Shown here one piece after another: positions 1 to 10,931 of a stretch of 64,000 bases of DNA (the first letter of the stretch is position 1; every line of letters begins with the position of its first letter). This stretch comes from Laetiporus sulphureus 93-53 (lineage: Eukaryota > Basidiomycota > Agaricomycetes > Polyporales > Laetiporaceae), in the NCBI RefSeq assembly GCF_001632365.1, contig NW_024468525.1, positions 552,951 to 616,950 of the forward strand, given 5' to 3'. Under the pieces are notes generated by a model. That model had not been told where the DNA came from. It did not search any database and saw only the letters and a program-made list of their open reading frames with translations. Made by a program: the position numbers and the translations under genes.

Positions 1-673
1 ACCTCGCTACACATCTGGCGGTAAAGGAGAAGACGTGCATAGGCAGAGGCGCTGATGTTGTCGAGTTCAGAAAAGGGGGTATAGTCCATTCTCTCTTCCA
101 GGCTGTGTCTCGCAGCTGCTTTCGCTACGGATGGGAGGTCATGCCGGATCGCGATAGCGTATGTCTCGAGCGAATCAGTGACTGCATATGCCTCGAGTTT
201 GCCCATTATGACATCCGTCACGACGTCTATGTCATACTTCCTGGCAGCGTCCAGGAGCGGCGCGATCTCGTGTAGGTCGATGTCCGGATCGCGGACAGGG
301 TAACATATGCGCAGCAGCTTTTCGAGTGTGTTCTTGTCTTCTGTCATCGGGATGACGGGCAGGCCGTCCCTATATTCATCGCTAGCCGCCTGCAGTCGAG
401 GCCGAGTAAACATGCTCTCGAAGAAGGTGGATGCCTCCGCGATGATCGCTTTCTTCACGCGGAAGTCCACGCCATCTGAGGAACGCAGGATAACGTCTGC
501 AGTGGACTTGTTGAACGGTGCAGGGGCATCAACAGGTGCGGCTGCCGTTGCCAACTCGTCGTCGTGTTCGATGTGATCTATTGTCAATGCGATTGGCCCC
601 TTCCAATGGTCGAATAGTACGTGGGCCACTTACACACTATACTCTCGCCACGAATTCCAAATGTTATGAGCAT
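1..673 (-). CDS. BTB/POZ domain protein, 3' end outside the window
   Basis: The reverse strand is open from about 588 to the window edge. It reads as a BTB/POZ fold: an N-terminal 'STADVILRSSDGVDFRVKK' strand-helix entry, 'EASTFFESMF', a middle 'LLRICYP' helix, then the basidiomycete-type extension with 'LLDAARKYDID' and 'AYAVTDSLETYAIAIR'. In this lineage such proteins are a large family used for dimerisation, often as Cullin-3 adaptors; the partner here is unknown. No ATG lies in the main frame. A 56-nt GTAAGT...TAG intron (about 590-645) joins it in frame to a short exon starting at ATG 673, so I place the start there, but that first exon is weakly supported. The C-terminus lies beyond base 1. 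Confidence 0.75.
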
Positions 674-1049
674 TGTGCCCGGAGCGATGAAGTGAGCAGT
701 CCAGCGAAAAAATATCGTGTGGACGGCGAGTGGACGCGATGACGGCAATGACGTCAGACCCGAATGCAAAGATCTGCCAAGTGACTTTCAGGACCGGCCT
801 CCCCATAGGGATTTTCGGGGGTCCTAGGATGGCGTCGCATGTGGCCACTCAAATTCAAAAAAATCAGTGAGCGCTTAGCGCGCTTAGCCGTAGCCGGCAT
901 CGCCAGGTGGCATGGCAGACCGACGGACATACATGGAGCATAAGGTAAAGTAACTTGAGCATTCAATATTCAGTAATTACCTGCGTGTTATACAACCTTA
1001 CCACTCGACAAGCCGGCCTGAAGTATAGCCCATACATAGATCATACATG

Positions 1050-2383
1050 TCATAGCTTAGCCTTCACCGTGACCTTCGCTGCGCCCGTCTGGAGGACTTC
1101 AGCCGCCTCATTGACCATGTCCTCGATGATGACCTTCGCAGGGAGGACATCCTTGATGAGGCCGGCCACTCGGCCGGACAGGAACGTGATCGCCTTTGCG
1201 TGTTTTTCGGGGTGCTTGCGCATCTCCTCTTCGTGAGGGACGATTCCCTTGGACGTCAGCTCTTTGATCTCCTCCTGTCGGTTGTTATTCCTGATGGCGC
1301 ATAGATCAACGGCTAACTTGTCCCGGCGAAATGAGATAAAACCTACCAGTCCTCGACATAAGGTATCTTGAGGACTCTCAGCGGCCGCCCGCTGTAGATC
1401 AATGTGCGCGTCGTATCGTCAATCCCAGCGCGCACGACCGCCTCCTTGTGCGCTTTCGGTGCGCCCGCCTCCACGCTCGCCACGAAGCGCGTGCCGACCC
1501 ACACGCCCTGCGCGCCCCACATGAGGTTCGCCGCGAGTCCCCGGCCATCGTACACTGCGCCCGCGCCGATGACGTACACCGGCTTGCCCGTGAGCGGCGA
1601 CGTGTGCCCTTTGACCGCGTCCACACATGCTGGGATGAGGATCGAACATGGGACGTCACCCGTGTGTCCGCCGCCCTCACCACCCTGTGCACAGATCAGG
1701 TCGACGCCCTGCTCCAGGGCCCTTGGGACGTGCTTCGGGTGTCCGACCATCTGTCACACATAGCTCGTAGGTGAATGAGGTTGGATGGTCACGGGGAGCA
1801 GCTGGACGCACGTTCATCACTGGGATGCCTGCCGCATGCATCTTCTCAACCACCCATTTCGGAGGCACGCCGACCGCACAGACGAAGAGAGTCGTCTTCT
1901 CCTCGATGATCACGTCGATCAGCTCTGGTAGATGTCCTTTCTGGTAGTCTACCTGCGATTCACCAACTCAGCATCCTGGTGGCCACGATTGTGCAGCTTC
2001 TTACATTCGTCTTGCGAGCGTTTCCGCCGACCTGAGGTATTAACAAATCGACACCGAAGGGTGCATTCTTATCATGCAGGTCGGCTTTGATGGCACGGAT
2101 CTAGATGGGGAGCTCAATAATTTGATCCAGCTGAATTGGGCTCGAGTAGACGTACTTGTTGGCGGAGGAAATTGGGCGTGTAGCCGTGACCTCCGATCAC
2201 TCCCAGGCCCCCTGCATTTGTCACTGCTGCTGCCAGTTCAGGGCCAGCAGCGACGTTCATGCCTTCACGTAGACCACGTCAGCACAGCAGTAGTTTCCGA
2301 TTCTGACGATGAAACGCACCAGCAAGGAGGATGGGATGCTTGATCTTGAACAGCTCCGTAATGGGGGTAGTGATGACGGACAT
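1050..2383 (-). CDS. Nitronate monooxygenase (2-nitropropane dioxygenase family)
   Basis: An FMN-dependent TIM-barrel enzyme that oxidises alkyl nitronates to carbonyl compounds and nitrite, probably cytosolic detoxification of nitro compounds such as 3-nitropropionate. Six exons join in frame across five short GT-AG introns. The start ATG at 2383 gives MSVITTPITELFKIKHPILL, the usual N-terminus of the family. Then follow 'NAGGLGVIGG', 'PFGVDLLIPQVGGNARKTN', 'AVGVPPKWV', 'GVDLICAQGGEGGGHTGD' (flavin phosphate-binding Gly-rich loop and catalytic-His region) and 'WGAQGVWVGTRFVAS'. Length is about 345 residues, normal for the family. The ORF seems broken by stops near 2110 and 1950, but these fall in clean 50-60 nt introns, so the gene is intact. 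It stands alone, with no obvious pathway partner next to it. Confidence 0.93.
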
Positions 2384-2916
2384 GCTGACGAGCTACAGCG
2401 ACGCTGCGGCAGGAAAGTCTGAGAGCACCGCTGAACGATCGCACGCAGCCGCACAAGGCTTTTATGGGGGCAGCGTTCGCAGCGGGAACACATGCATGAC
2501 CATAAATTGTAAGCCAATACTCTGCGTCCGGCTATCGTCCTGGCACCCCGCCGCCCCGGAAACCATGTGATTCGGACCCAAGACAGTGCCGAGATTAAAT
2601 GCACAATCACAGCTTTGCTCTTGAAAGGCATCTGACATGCCACAAGGAAGAGCGACACTCGCACAGCCTAAATTTTTGCATAACTTCGAAGTCTCCAGAT
2701 GATGGAAGCTGCGGTCGGACGGTAGGCGCACATGCTCAGCTGAAAACCGTGGCAAGCGCCTTCGCCACAAGCGTGTCAACCTGTTAACATTCCCACGCCA
2801 CAGACGCGCCGCGGGTTGTTGACGCGCGTCGAGCACATTAATCTCAACAGCAACGATTCCCTACTCCTCCTCATCAAGCTAAATGTGACTAGCGTTGACC
2901 CTATCCACTTTATGTA

Positions 2917-4372
2917 ATGAGGCTACACTGTAGTATCTGTCAAGAGCACCATCCCCTGGAGCTCTTCCGCTTTCTTCCCTGCGGTACGCGATGAATGTAC
3001 ATGTCCGGCTAGCGTTGCAGCTGATTGTTTGCTACCTTTACAGGACACGGGTTCTGCATAGATAGTCTGCAACGCTACACAGCTAGTGAACGAAAACCCT
3101 GCCCCACATGCCGGCAGCCATTTCGGATACGCGACGCACACGCAATCTACATCGAGAGCTTCGACACGGACCCTCATGCACCTCCGACGCAACTTCTCAA
3201 TGAAGAAAGCACCTTGCCGTACACAGACGACGTCCTGCGCCAGGCAAGCTATGCAAGTGACAGGATTGCGCAGATCGACGACACGTGTGGTGCAGAGACT
3301 GTGAAGAGGGCGGCGCAAGAGATTCAAAAGGTGGTCGATGGCGTAGATCGCGACCCTTGTAGCGTGGAGGTAAATGTCTCATGTATACAATGATGAGCCT
3401 CCACTATGAAACTTACATTCCTCGAGACCCTGCTCTCGACACTGGCAGAGTTCTGCAACCGCGTGTCATCCACGTTTTCCACCGTTTCCGTTCAGAAAGA
3501 AGAGATCGCGGCGCTTCGAAAAGATTTGCGTGCAGCAGATGCAGCGAAGAATCGCATGCATCAGGAGAAGGACCAAGCACAGCGACTCGCAAGCCAGGCC
3601 GTCGACACCGCAGATCAGGCAAGGCGCGAAGTGGTCATTCTGAGGGGAGAGAAGGATGCCTTGAAGAAGCGCATTGATGTGCAGGCGCGAGACTTGGGAG
3701 AGCAGCTCGCTGAGAAGACACGCGATCGCACCAATCTATGCGACATGATTGTGGCTCACAAGGAAAAGGTACGTCCTTTGTTAGTACTGCGAGAGCCGCC
3801 CCGACCTAGCCGTCGCTCTAGGAAGCGAAGCAGAAAGCGAAGATCGCAGTCCTCAGGCAGGAGCTTGCAGAGCTCCAGTCGACCCGAAAGCCCAGCCACC
3901 AAGCAACCCCTCGCACGCCGATCCAGTATCCAAAGTCATCATGGCAGAGCTTCGATCGCCTAGACTTTGAAGACGGCGACCTAGTGTGTCTGTTCCTCAC
4001 ATACTAAGAGCTTATGTCTGATTTCTGCACCAGGATGTGCTGGCAGCCTCGCCGTCCCCACAGTCGCTCCAAGTGGTCAGCACATCCTACAACTCCGACT
4101 CCGAGCTCGATTATGGAAACCCCGAACGAGAACCCATCCCAGCGCTCTTCCCCGTACCGACCAACCTGCCAGAGCCTCCCGCGCCTCAGCGGCCCACGTT
4201 CCCTACGGACTGGAGCCTGAGGCCGCCGGAGCGTAGAGGAAAGCGCAAACGAGTCGAGTCGTCGGAGAATCCGTTCGGCAATCCTCCGACGTTTCCGATC
4301 GCGCTGGATGAGAGAGGGAGACCGAAGGGCGCTGTGCAGTTGGGCCCGAGGCAGAAACACAGAGCTGGGTGA
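2917..4372 (+). CDS. RING-finger / coiled-coil protein, copy 1
   Basis: A predicted E3 ubiquitin ligase-like protein. ATG 2917 opens MRLHCSICQEHH; an intron (about 2986-3042) splits the Gly codon of 'PCG|H', and the next exon gives 'HGFCIDSL' and 'CPTCRQPF'. A coiled-coil region follows (from about 3420: 'EEIAALRKDLRAADAAK', 'RREVVILRGEKDALKKR'). The tail is Pro-rich and basic, with 'RRGKRKRVES' as a likely nuclear signal. Introns at about 3370, 3769 and 3984 keep the frame; the stop is at 4372. One oddity: the sixth zinc ligand, normally Cys in 'FCxxC', is Ser here (codon AGT). It is a paralogue of the RING genes at 7511-8524 and 9211-10365, with the same layout and first-intron position. 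The substrate is unknown. Confidence 0.82.
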
Positions 4373-4808
4373 AGCCTTGCTGTTGACAATGGTGGGTGTA
4401 TAGCGATCAATGTCCACAAATGCTTCCGAGTATGATGATGTTAGGTCACTGATTTTGATATGCACTGTATGCCCGTTTGAAATTGACTGAAAGGCTTTAG
4501 ACCAAATCAGTACACTTCGGCTTGAGAAGTAAGACTAGCGGTGACCGTGGGAAGTGGTACAGTGAACGCCCTCCTTCGTCTTCACTCCGCCGTCACCAAG
4601 ACATTCGAACTCGCTAACTTCACGGCTATACATTCTTTTGGATCACCTCGGACACCCATTCTGACCAACGCCGACGAACACTAACGTCCAAACTGCTTAC
4701 GAGATTGAGAATACCAATTGCAAGACGAGCTGATCTACCTACTGCTCACTTCACGATAGTCCGCTGCATGACCTGGCCGTCCCCGGCGACTCTCACGCTG
4801 TCCCCAGA

Positions 4809-6472
4809 ATGTCCTCCTTGAACACATCCGTTATTCCTCCACGGCCGAACTCGCGTCCATCCTCGCGCAACTCCATCGGTCGCTCCGCAAGCCCAGGCAT
4901 CACACTGTCCGATGACAACGGTACGTCTCCTTCACGCGCTCGCTACTCGGCTCTCGTCTCACCGCGCGTCAGTTGCCATACGCACGCAGATATCCACGCT
5001 GAAGCACTCGATTCGCCACCAGCAAGCGCAACTGCACTCGCTCGAAAACGCGCTCTTGCGCGGCCCGCGCCCGCTGCCGCCCGGCATCCTCAGCTCGCCG
5101 CCGCTCTCGCCAGATGAGCTCGACCGGCCGCCGTCGCCGCCGAGGATGCAGAAGCGCAACAGCTTTGATGTGTTGCATGGGCTCGCGGGTCCGGATTCGA
5201 GCCTTCCCCTGCCGCGAAGGGAGGAGCGGCGACGGTCGTTCGGCGAGGAGAGCGGGATACGCGAGGGCATTCCCACCGTCTCCGGGATGCGAGTACCGAG
5301 CCCGACGCGGACACTTAGCCGTACGTTCCATCCGTCGACTCACCGCCACGACGGAGGTTGAATGGCTTCCAGGCATACCCGTCTCCTCAGTAGGTCAGTG
5401 GCGTAATGGCTCATTCAGTCGCATATTTGACGTGATGCTCAGGTAACGCGCGTGCCCTCGCCGAGGAAGGCCAGCGGGACAGTTCACATGCAAGTCTGTC
5501 ACCGAACTACGGCGCGTCCACATCGTCAGTGTCGCCTGCGGCATCGCCAAATCGGCGGTCATCCTTCGCACCGGGGAACACCACCAGAGTCCTTGCGGAC
5601 TTGCAGCTAGGCGTGCTGAACGCAAGGAACGCGCTCGAGAATACAAAGGCGCAGCTGCGGGTCAGTCAACGCCAGGTGAGCCAGCTCACACGACAGACGG
5701 AGGATCTGAAAGAGGTGCGCGAGCGGCTGAGGCTAGAGAACGAGGGGTTGAACAACGTGGTGGCACGGAAAGAGCGCTTGCTGCAGGAGGTACGTGATGG
5801 CATCAGAATTTCAGTGTGATGTCCCTGTAATGGAGCCCGCTAGGTTCTCGAACGCGCACGGAAAGCGGAGGCAGAAGTGATCGAGTTGAAGGCGCAGTTC
5901 AAGCTCGAGACGACCACTTCGAAGAAGTCGCTCCGCGATATGGACACCTCCCTGGCTGAGGCGACAGCGCGCTCGCAGAAGGCCGAGCGAGAGTATGTCA
6001 CGTTGCGTGATTCGATGAAGGGCCTCGTGGAGTCATTTCGAGCGGACACCGAGGGCGTGCGCGAGGAGATGCGGCGGCGGGAGGAGAAGCTCCAGCGAGA
6101 GGCACAGGAGCTGGGCAAGCGGTACGCGAAGCTCGTGGAGGAAGTGCGCAAGGAACGGGAGCAGGGCGGTATGGGCATGGGTGACGTACGGCAGCTGAAA
6201 GAGGAGTACGGGCAAGTCGGGAAGCAACTGGAGGAGAGCTTCCGGGAGGATATCGGCGCGTTGCGCGCGGAGGTGGAGCGGGTGGGGAAGGACAACGATG
6301 AGGCGTGGCAAACTGCGAGGTGCGCCGTTTTGTTCATGCAGGACGAGCCCGCTGCGGTTGGTGCTGATGACGTCTGCGCAGGTCCTTGGCGGAGGAGCTC
6401 GCTCGCCTTCGCCGACTTATGCGAGCGGACGGCGCTTCGACGACACCGGCTGGAACGAGTGTCACCCCTTAA
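4809..6472 (+). CDS. Long coiled-coil protein, possibly She3-like
   Basis: Exons join in frame from ATG 4809: a Ser/Pro-rich head, a 52-nt intron at 4921, a helix 'ISTLKHSIRHQQAQLHSLEN', a Pro-rich stretch with 'ILSSPPLSPDELDRPPSPP', an intron of about 120 nt (from 5321), then over 250 residues of near-continuous heptads (from about 5590, e.g. 'LRVSQRQVSQLTRQTEDLK', 'EVRERLRLENEGLNNVV', 'VERVGKDNDEAWQTAR'). The final intron starts near 6318 and the stop is at 6472. Many basidiomycete proteins with this layout are annotated as She3-like (mRNA-transport adaptor); I recall that label but see no specific She3 motif, so the function is tentative. No membrane segment or signal peptide is visible. 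It lies between two RING/coiled-coil genes. Confidence 0.78.
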
Positions 6473-7510
6473 TTCACCTAGACTGTCTCGGTCACACACG
6501 GTATCGGTCTCCAGCAAGTGGCGTTCAACTCATATCACTCATCTCATCCAACCGCATATCTATTCTTATCATACACTTATACCCTAGGCATGCTCGCCGT
6601 ATTGCAGGTACATAATGACATGGCTCTCATTTCTTGTATCGACTAGACCCATGGGTTTGTCGATGCAGTCTCATCTGACGTCGAATCCTCGGAGGGGCGG
6701 AGGGTTGTAGGCTGTGAAATAGGGTGATCGAGAGCAAGCCTGGTCGCCGGCATTGAACAAGGTACAAAAAAATCGGCTGCAGTGGCAGATAGTGGCGTAT
6801 GGGGGGATCACTCGGGATTATCCGTACCTACTGCGCCACCGCGAGTAGTAGACATGCGAGAGGTGGCGACCCTTCCATCTGGCCGTCGTTAGTGGCGGAG
6901 CAACCATCCGGAGCGAATCGAAGGCAATGTCGAGAGCGTGCGGGTCCGGTGGTATGCTCGGAGAATCTATGTGATCCGCCTTAAGGCCCCGTTGTGGTCT
7001 CGTTCAACGTTCGGAGGTGTGCGGGTAGCTTACCGGTTCACTGGCTTTCTATACGCCGGAGAACACGCCGAGCGGATGATCCGTGCGACTTCTAAGCAGA
7101 ACCAAAATCTGCAGATTGTGCATATGGAGATACCTCAAGTCAGAAGCCCGTCCATCGCTCTTACTTTACGTCATTGAAATGCAGCGAAGAGTTCTGTATA
7201 TGCTGGAAGGGGTATATGATCAACACAGCGCACTACGAATATTTACATGGTAAGCCGTTCACCGCATTAACAGAGCGTGTTAACCAGAAGTCACATAGCG
7301 CAATCTCACAAATATGCTACACCGTTAGTATATACAGTACATTAGGAATAACCTCTTTCGCTGGGAGATGGCACAGGACGGTCACGGAGTGGGGAGGAAG
7401 AAACAGGACAGGATCGGCGAGAGGGAGGACAAGGTAGCGTATGAACGAGAAGTGTCCCGAAAGCACGGTACCGAAAATCCAGTCGTGAGTCAATACATAA
7501 ATAGTCGTGA
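6473..7510. other. Convergent intergenic region, no gene seen
   Basis: About 1 kb between two convergent 3' ends (coiled-coil gene + and RING copy 2 -). Only short ORFs without family resemblance are present. No tRNA, TATA-driven unit or repeat could be supported. Confidence 0.5.
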
Positions 7511-8524
7511 TCACGCCCGAGCTGCAGCAAAGGGCTTGCTCTCGGGAGGGTCTCCGATTGCGAGCCTGGCGAAATCCGGGGACGGGGAGATGTTCGATGA
7601 CGAGTTTGAGCGTGTGCGCTTGAGAGGCGGCTCCTCTGGCTCTTCCCGCTTCCTTTTCTGCACGGAGTGGCACTCCGGACAGTCCGAGCAGTAGCTCTCC
7701 TCGCTTGGACTGGGCGAGGGCAGGCGGAAAGAAGCTTGCGAGGTTGCGCGCGATTGCACACGGGACATTGAAAGAGGCGTCTCGCACATGCTGTCGCAGA
7801 ACTTGGTTTGTGCGTGCATCTGAGGAGGGAACGTCGACAAAGTCCTGCAACGACATGATGAATGACAGTCACGGCGCGCTCGATAGGGATATACTCACTG
7901 AGACTGAGACTCCTCAAAGCTTTTCTTCAGCTCGTGGTATTTTGTTTCCATGGCATCCCTCTCCGCTCTCATCTTTAGAGCACTGTCACGAGTGATCCTC
8001 GCGAGGCCGACGAGGCCTAATGTGGCAGCAGCATGCACGGCAGCGCGCTTTCGCCAAACGACGCAGCATGCCCTCAGGGAGGCGACCTCCGCGCGGAGCC
8101 TGTCGCATTCGGAGCTATCAGAAGAGCTAACTATAGTGCTCTTCGATGAGCTGGGAATGCTGTACTCCAGATGCAGCTTACGGACAGCGGGGGTGACGTG
8201 GTGCTGAAGGTGGTGGGGGACCAACGCAGGGTCCACTTGGGCTGTAGCGTGTGTCAGTTCCCGCAGTCACCTTCGTCGAGGATGATGATGGGTACGCACA
8301 GATGGTATATGGTTGCTTGCACGTTGGGCAGAAGTGGTTATGGGTATAGGGCGTGATACTTCGGACGATCCGGACGATACAGCGGTGGCAAAACACATGC
8401 CCTGCATCCGCGCTCGATCATTGTTGTCTCGATCATCCGGTGGGGGAGAGTGCTTACCACAAGGCAGCGCGGCGGGGTCCTTCAGGACGTCAAGGCAGAT
8501 GATGCAAGTCGGCATGCTGGACAT
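7511..8524 (-). CDS. RING-finger / coiled-coil protein, copy 2
   Basis: ATG 8524 gives MSSMPTCIICLDVLKDPAALPCG. A 56-nt intron splits the Gly codon after 'PC', then 'HVFCHRCIV' and 'CPTCKQPYTI' complete a C3HC4 RING with all eight ligands. A second intron (about 8230-8285) leads to a helical part ('SECDRLRAEVASLRACC', 'ITRDSALKMRAERDAME'). A third intron at 7890-7843 enters a Ser/Pro-rich tail with 'KRKREEPEEPPLKRTRS', a likely bipartite nuclear signal, ending at 7511. Probably a nuclear E3 ligase-like protein; target unknown. It is transcribed divergently from copy 3 (687 bp apart) and is a paralogue of copies 1 and 3. The C-terminal frame choice (KRKR frame) is supported by splice phase. 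Confidence 0.82.
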
Positions 8525-9210
8525 CAACGTTGTTGATACACAGCAGAGGAGGCAGGGTGGTAGTGGTAGGATCTGGTGTAACACATGCACCCCAGCAGCC
8601 AGGATTTATACGAGAGGCCATCACGGAAACGGCAGGGATGAGATACATCCGAAGCGTACCGGTTAGGATCGTACCACAGCGTAGACGGCAGGATGGGCAC
8701 ATCCAGAATCGAGATATGTGCAGGGAACCTCACCGAAAACACCGGAGGGGTGATGAACGAATTTCCCGCCAATGCGCGGCGAAACCAGGATGGAGCATAG
8801 GAGAGATGATAGTATAGCCCGACGTCTAGAGTAGGATGCATTTCAAACCTGTCCACTGCCTTGCAGGGAGCCACATTGACCTGATCCAGGCTTTCTTCCT
8901 GCAAAAGGTAGGTGAGAGAAGGAGACGTCGCACGTTCGCATGATAGATGGGAACTTCGGTTGCTGGGCATGGCGACAACAGCGTGTATCACCCAAGCACA
9001 TCCCCTGTGTTCTCCGTCAAATTGTGGCCAGACCGATGTGGGCCCGAACGAGACAAGTCGAGGTGCACAGCCGGCGCGGTGCCCCGGGCCGTGGCTCGCG
9101 GCTGCTGTCACGGGCACGTGATCGTGGGCGCATTGTGACGCCTCGTGAAGTTGAACAAGGACAGCCACACTCGCGTCTCTAAGGGTTACACCCAGCAAGC
9201 ACACCTCCAG
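8525..9210. promoter_or_regulatory. Shared upstream region of RING copies 2 and 3
   Basis: A 686-bp stretch between two divergently transcribed paralogues, so it must hold both promoters. No clear TATA box is seen. A 261-codon reverse ORF crosses it, but it runs through the first exon of copy 3 on the wrong strand and resembles no protein family, so I take it as chance. Confidence 0.45.
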
Positions 9211-10365
9211 ATGGCTGACGGCTGCTGCAGTATCTGTCTCGACGAACTCAAGGATCCCGTCTCCATCCCCTGCGGTGAGCTTGACAGCGACGAGCAATAG
9301 CACAAGCACTCATGTTCACGCGTCGTAGGGCATCTGCACTGCGAGAAATGTCTCATCGCGCATGTCGAAGCAAATGGTGACGCTATGAAGGCCTTGTGCC
9401 CGACTTGCCGCGCCGAGTTTACAATTGGTATGCGTGCCACCCCCGTTATAATCTGGCTGCTCGCCCTGATATCGCTTGAAGCGAACCCCGACCTTCGTTT
9501 CGTTCCAGCAAAATACCATGAATACATAATTCCAAGTGTTCGACGTATCTTCCTCGACGAGCCCCAATCTGCCACTCAACTCAAGCAAGCAAACGCCCGT
9601 CTCGAAGAACGCGTCAGGGCTCTCGAGCGCGACAAAGCATTGCTGATGGAGCGTTGCGAGTCGTCGATGGCCGCATCTAAGAGACATGCCGAAGGAGAGA
9701 GAGACGCGCGAAGGGCGAGTGAGAAGCTGAAAGGCGACGTTGTGGACTTGCAGCAGAAGTATGAAGAGCTGAAGCTGAAGTACAAGACATTGAAGAGCTC
9801 GTACGTTCTTCTCGGATGTTTAATATCGATTTTGGCTGAGAGAGTACTCAGGCAAGCGGCCAGCAGCTCGAGCCTTGCCTCCAAACGAAACAGAAGCCAA
9901 GCCGGTCTGGATAGCCCGAGCTCGGACAGCGACCCCGTGACATCCCCATCGCGCCGCTACGTACTCGAATGGTTTCAGGGAGAGCAAGCGGTACTTGGGT
10001 CAAAGCGTGACAGCAGGTCTATTACCGAGAGACGCACGACCCGCACCGCAAAGCGACCGCGTGTAACGCTCGGCTCGCCCTTCAAAACACCGGTACAGCA
10101 GACAAACGAATCTGCATCGGGACAAAACGCACCCAATCCCGATTCCCCTGAACGGCTCAGGCCTCGTGTTGGTCCCCGGCCTCGCTATCTGTTTTCAGGC
10201 GCAGGTCACCGCCTTCATAGTGACTTTAACGTTCCTATCTCGTCTAGTCGCAGAGCAGGGCGGTCAAGCTCAGCTATTGACGATCCGTCGGGCTTGCTTG
10301 GTGACCCGAGGATAGACGACCTCGGGAATGGGATTGAGTCGGATCCGACTCTGGCGTATTTCTGA
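9211..10365 (+). CDS. RING-finger / coiled-coil protein, copy 3
   Basis: ATG 9211 opens MADGCCSICLDELKDPVSIPCG. An intron (about 9275-9329) again splits the Gly codon, then 'HLHCEKCLI' and 'CPTCRAEFTI' give a complete C3HC4 RING. A second intron, GTATGC...AG at about 9428-9480, has a length that keeps the frame, so retention would still give an open protein. A long heptad-rich helix follows ('LKQANARLEERVRALERDK', 'VVDLQQKYEELKLKYKTLK'), then a short hydrophobic run ('VLLGCLISILAERVL') and a basic Ser-rich tail with 'RTTRTAKRPRVT'. Same architecture as copies 1 and 2; predicted E3 ubiquitin ligase or scaffold, target unknown. Stop at 10365. Confidence 0.85.
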
Positions 10366-10396
10366 TGGAGAAAGATGTATGAGGATCTACGATTGC

Positions 10397-10404
10397 TATA
10401 AAAA
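10397..10404 (+). promoter_or_regulatory. TATA box
   Basis: A strong TATAAAAA followed by GGGGCGG. It lies 30 bp after the RING copy 3 stop and about 530 bp before the first MFS ATG. It may serve MFS copy 1 with a long or spliced leader. Confidence 0.45.
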
Positions 10405-10931
10405 GGGGCGGCTATCTATTCCGCATCGCTGATGAGTATATACTTACATGTTTCCTACTAGCTGCTCGCATGCTTGCTCGTCTCTATATTGCATGTATAT
10501 ACCCGTGCTTTCCAAAATGCTTTCCCACCGAAGAGCGTCTGCCAGGGGGATTCGTTAGCTCAGCCACAGGCGCGTCGCGTAAGTGTGGCGGAAACTTCGC
10601 GTCGCCGAGTCATCTCGTTCCGGGAGCTGTAAAATACAAATGCCGCAATCTTTCACGAATTGCCTACCGCAACGCTTTTTCCGGCCGTGACAGATTCACT
10701 GCCAGTGAGTGCTTGCTCTATTTGTGACTCTGACTGGAAGCTCTACCGCAGATTTTGACGTTTTCGCTCACGAACTATCTTCGGCGTCTAGATCGTCAAT
10801 GACTCAAATCGAGAGGTGAATCAGACGCAGTGCTTGGCGTATTGGTCACAACTCAACCAACTCTCGTACTTAGTAAAGTAGAGCCAATAGAGGTGGATCT
10901 CGGCCATGCACATCCAGATAGCATCTATGAA

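Noticed and set aside
1926..2160. Apparent stops that would make the nitronate monooxygenase a pseudogene
   Set aside because: Both fall in 50-60 nt GT-AG introns; splicing restores a complete conserved protein.
5840..6517. 225-codon reverse ORF
   Set aside because: Antisense shadow of the coiled-coil gene: its Ser/Arg-rich content is the complement of Glu/Lys-rich heptads.
8524..9309. 261-codon reverse ORF between RING copies 2 and 3
   Set aside because: It overlaps the first exon of RING copy 3 on the opposite strand, ends exactly inside the copy 2 start region and has no family pattern or codon logic; taken as chance.
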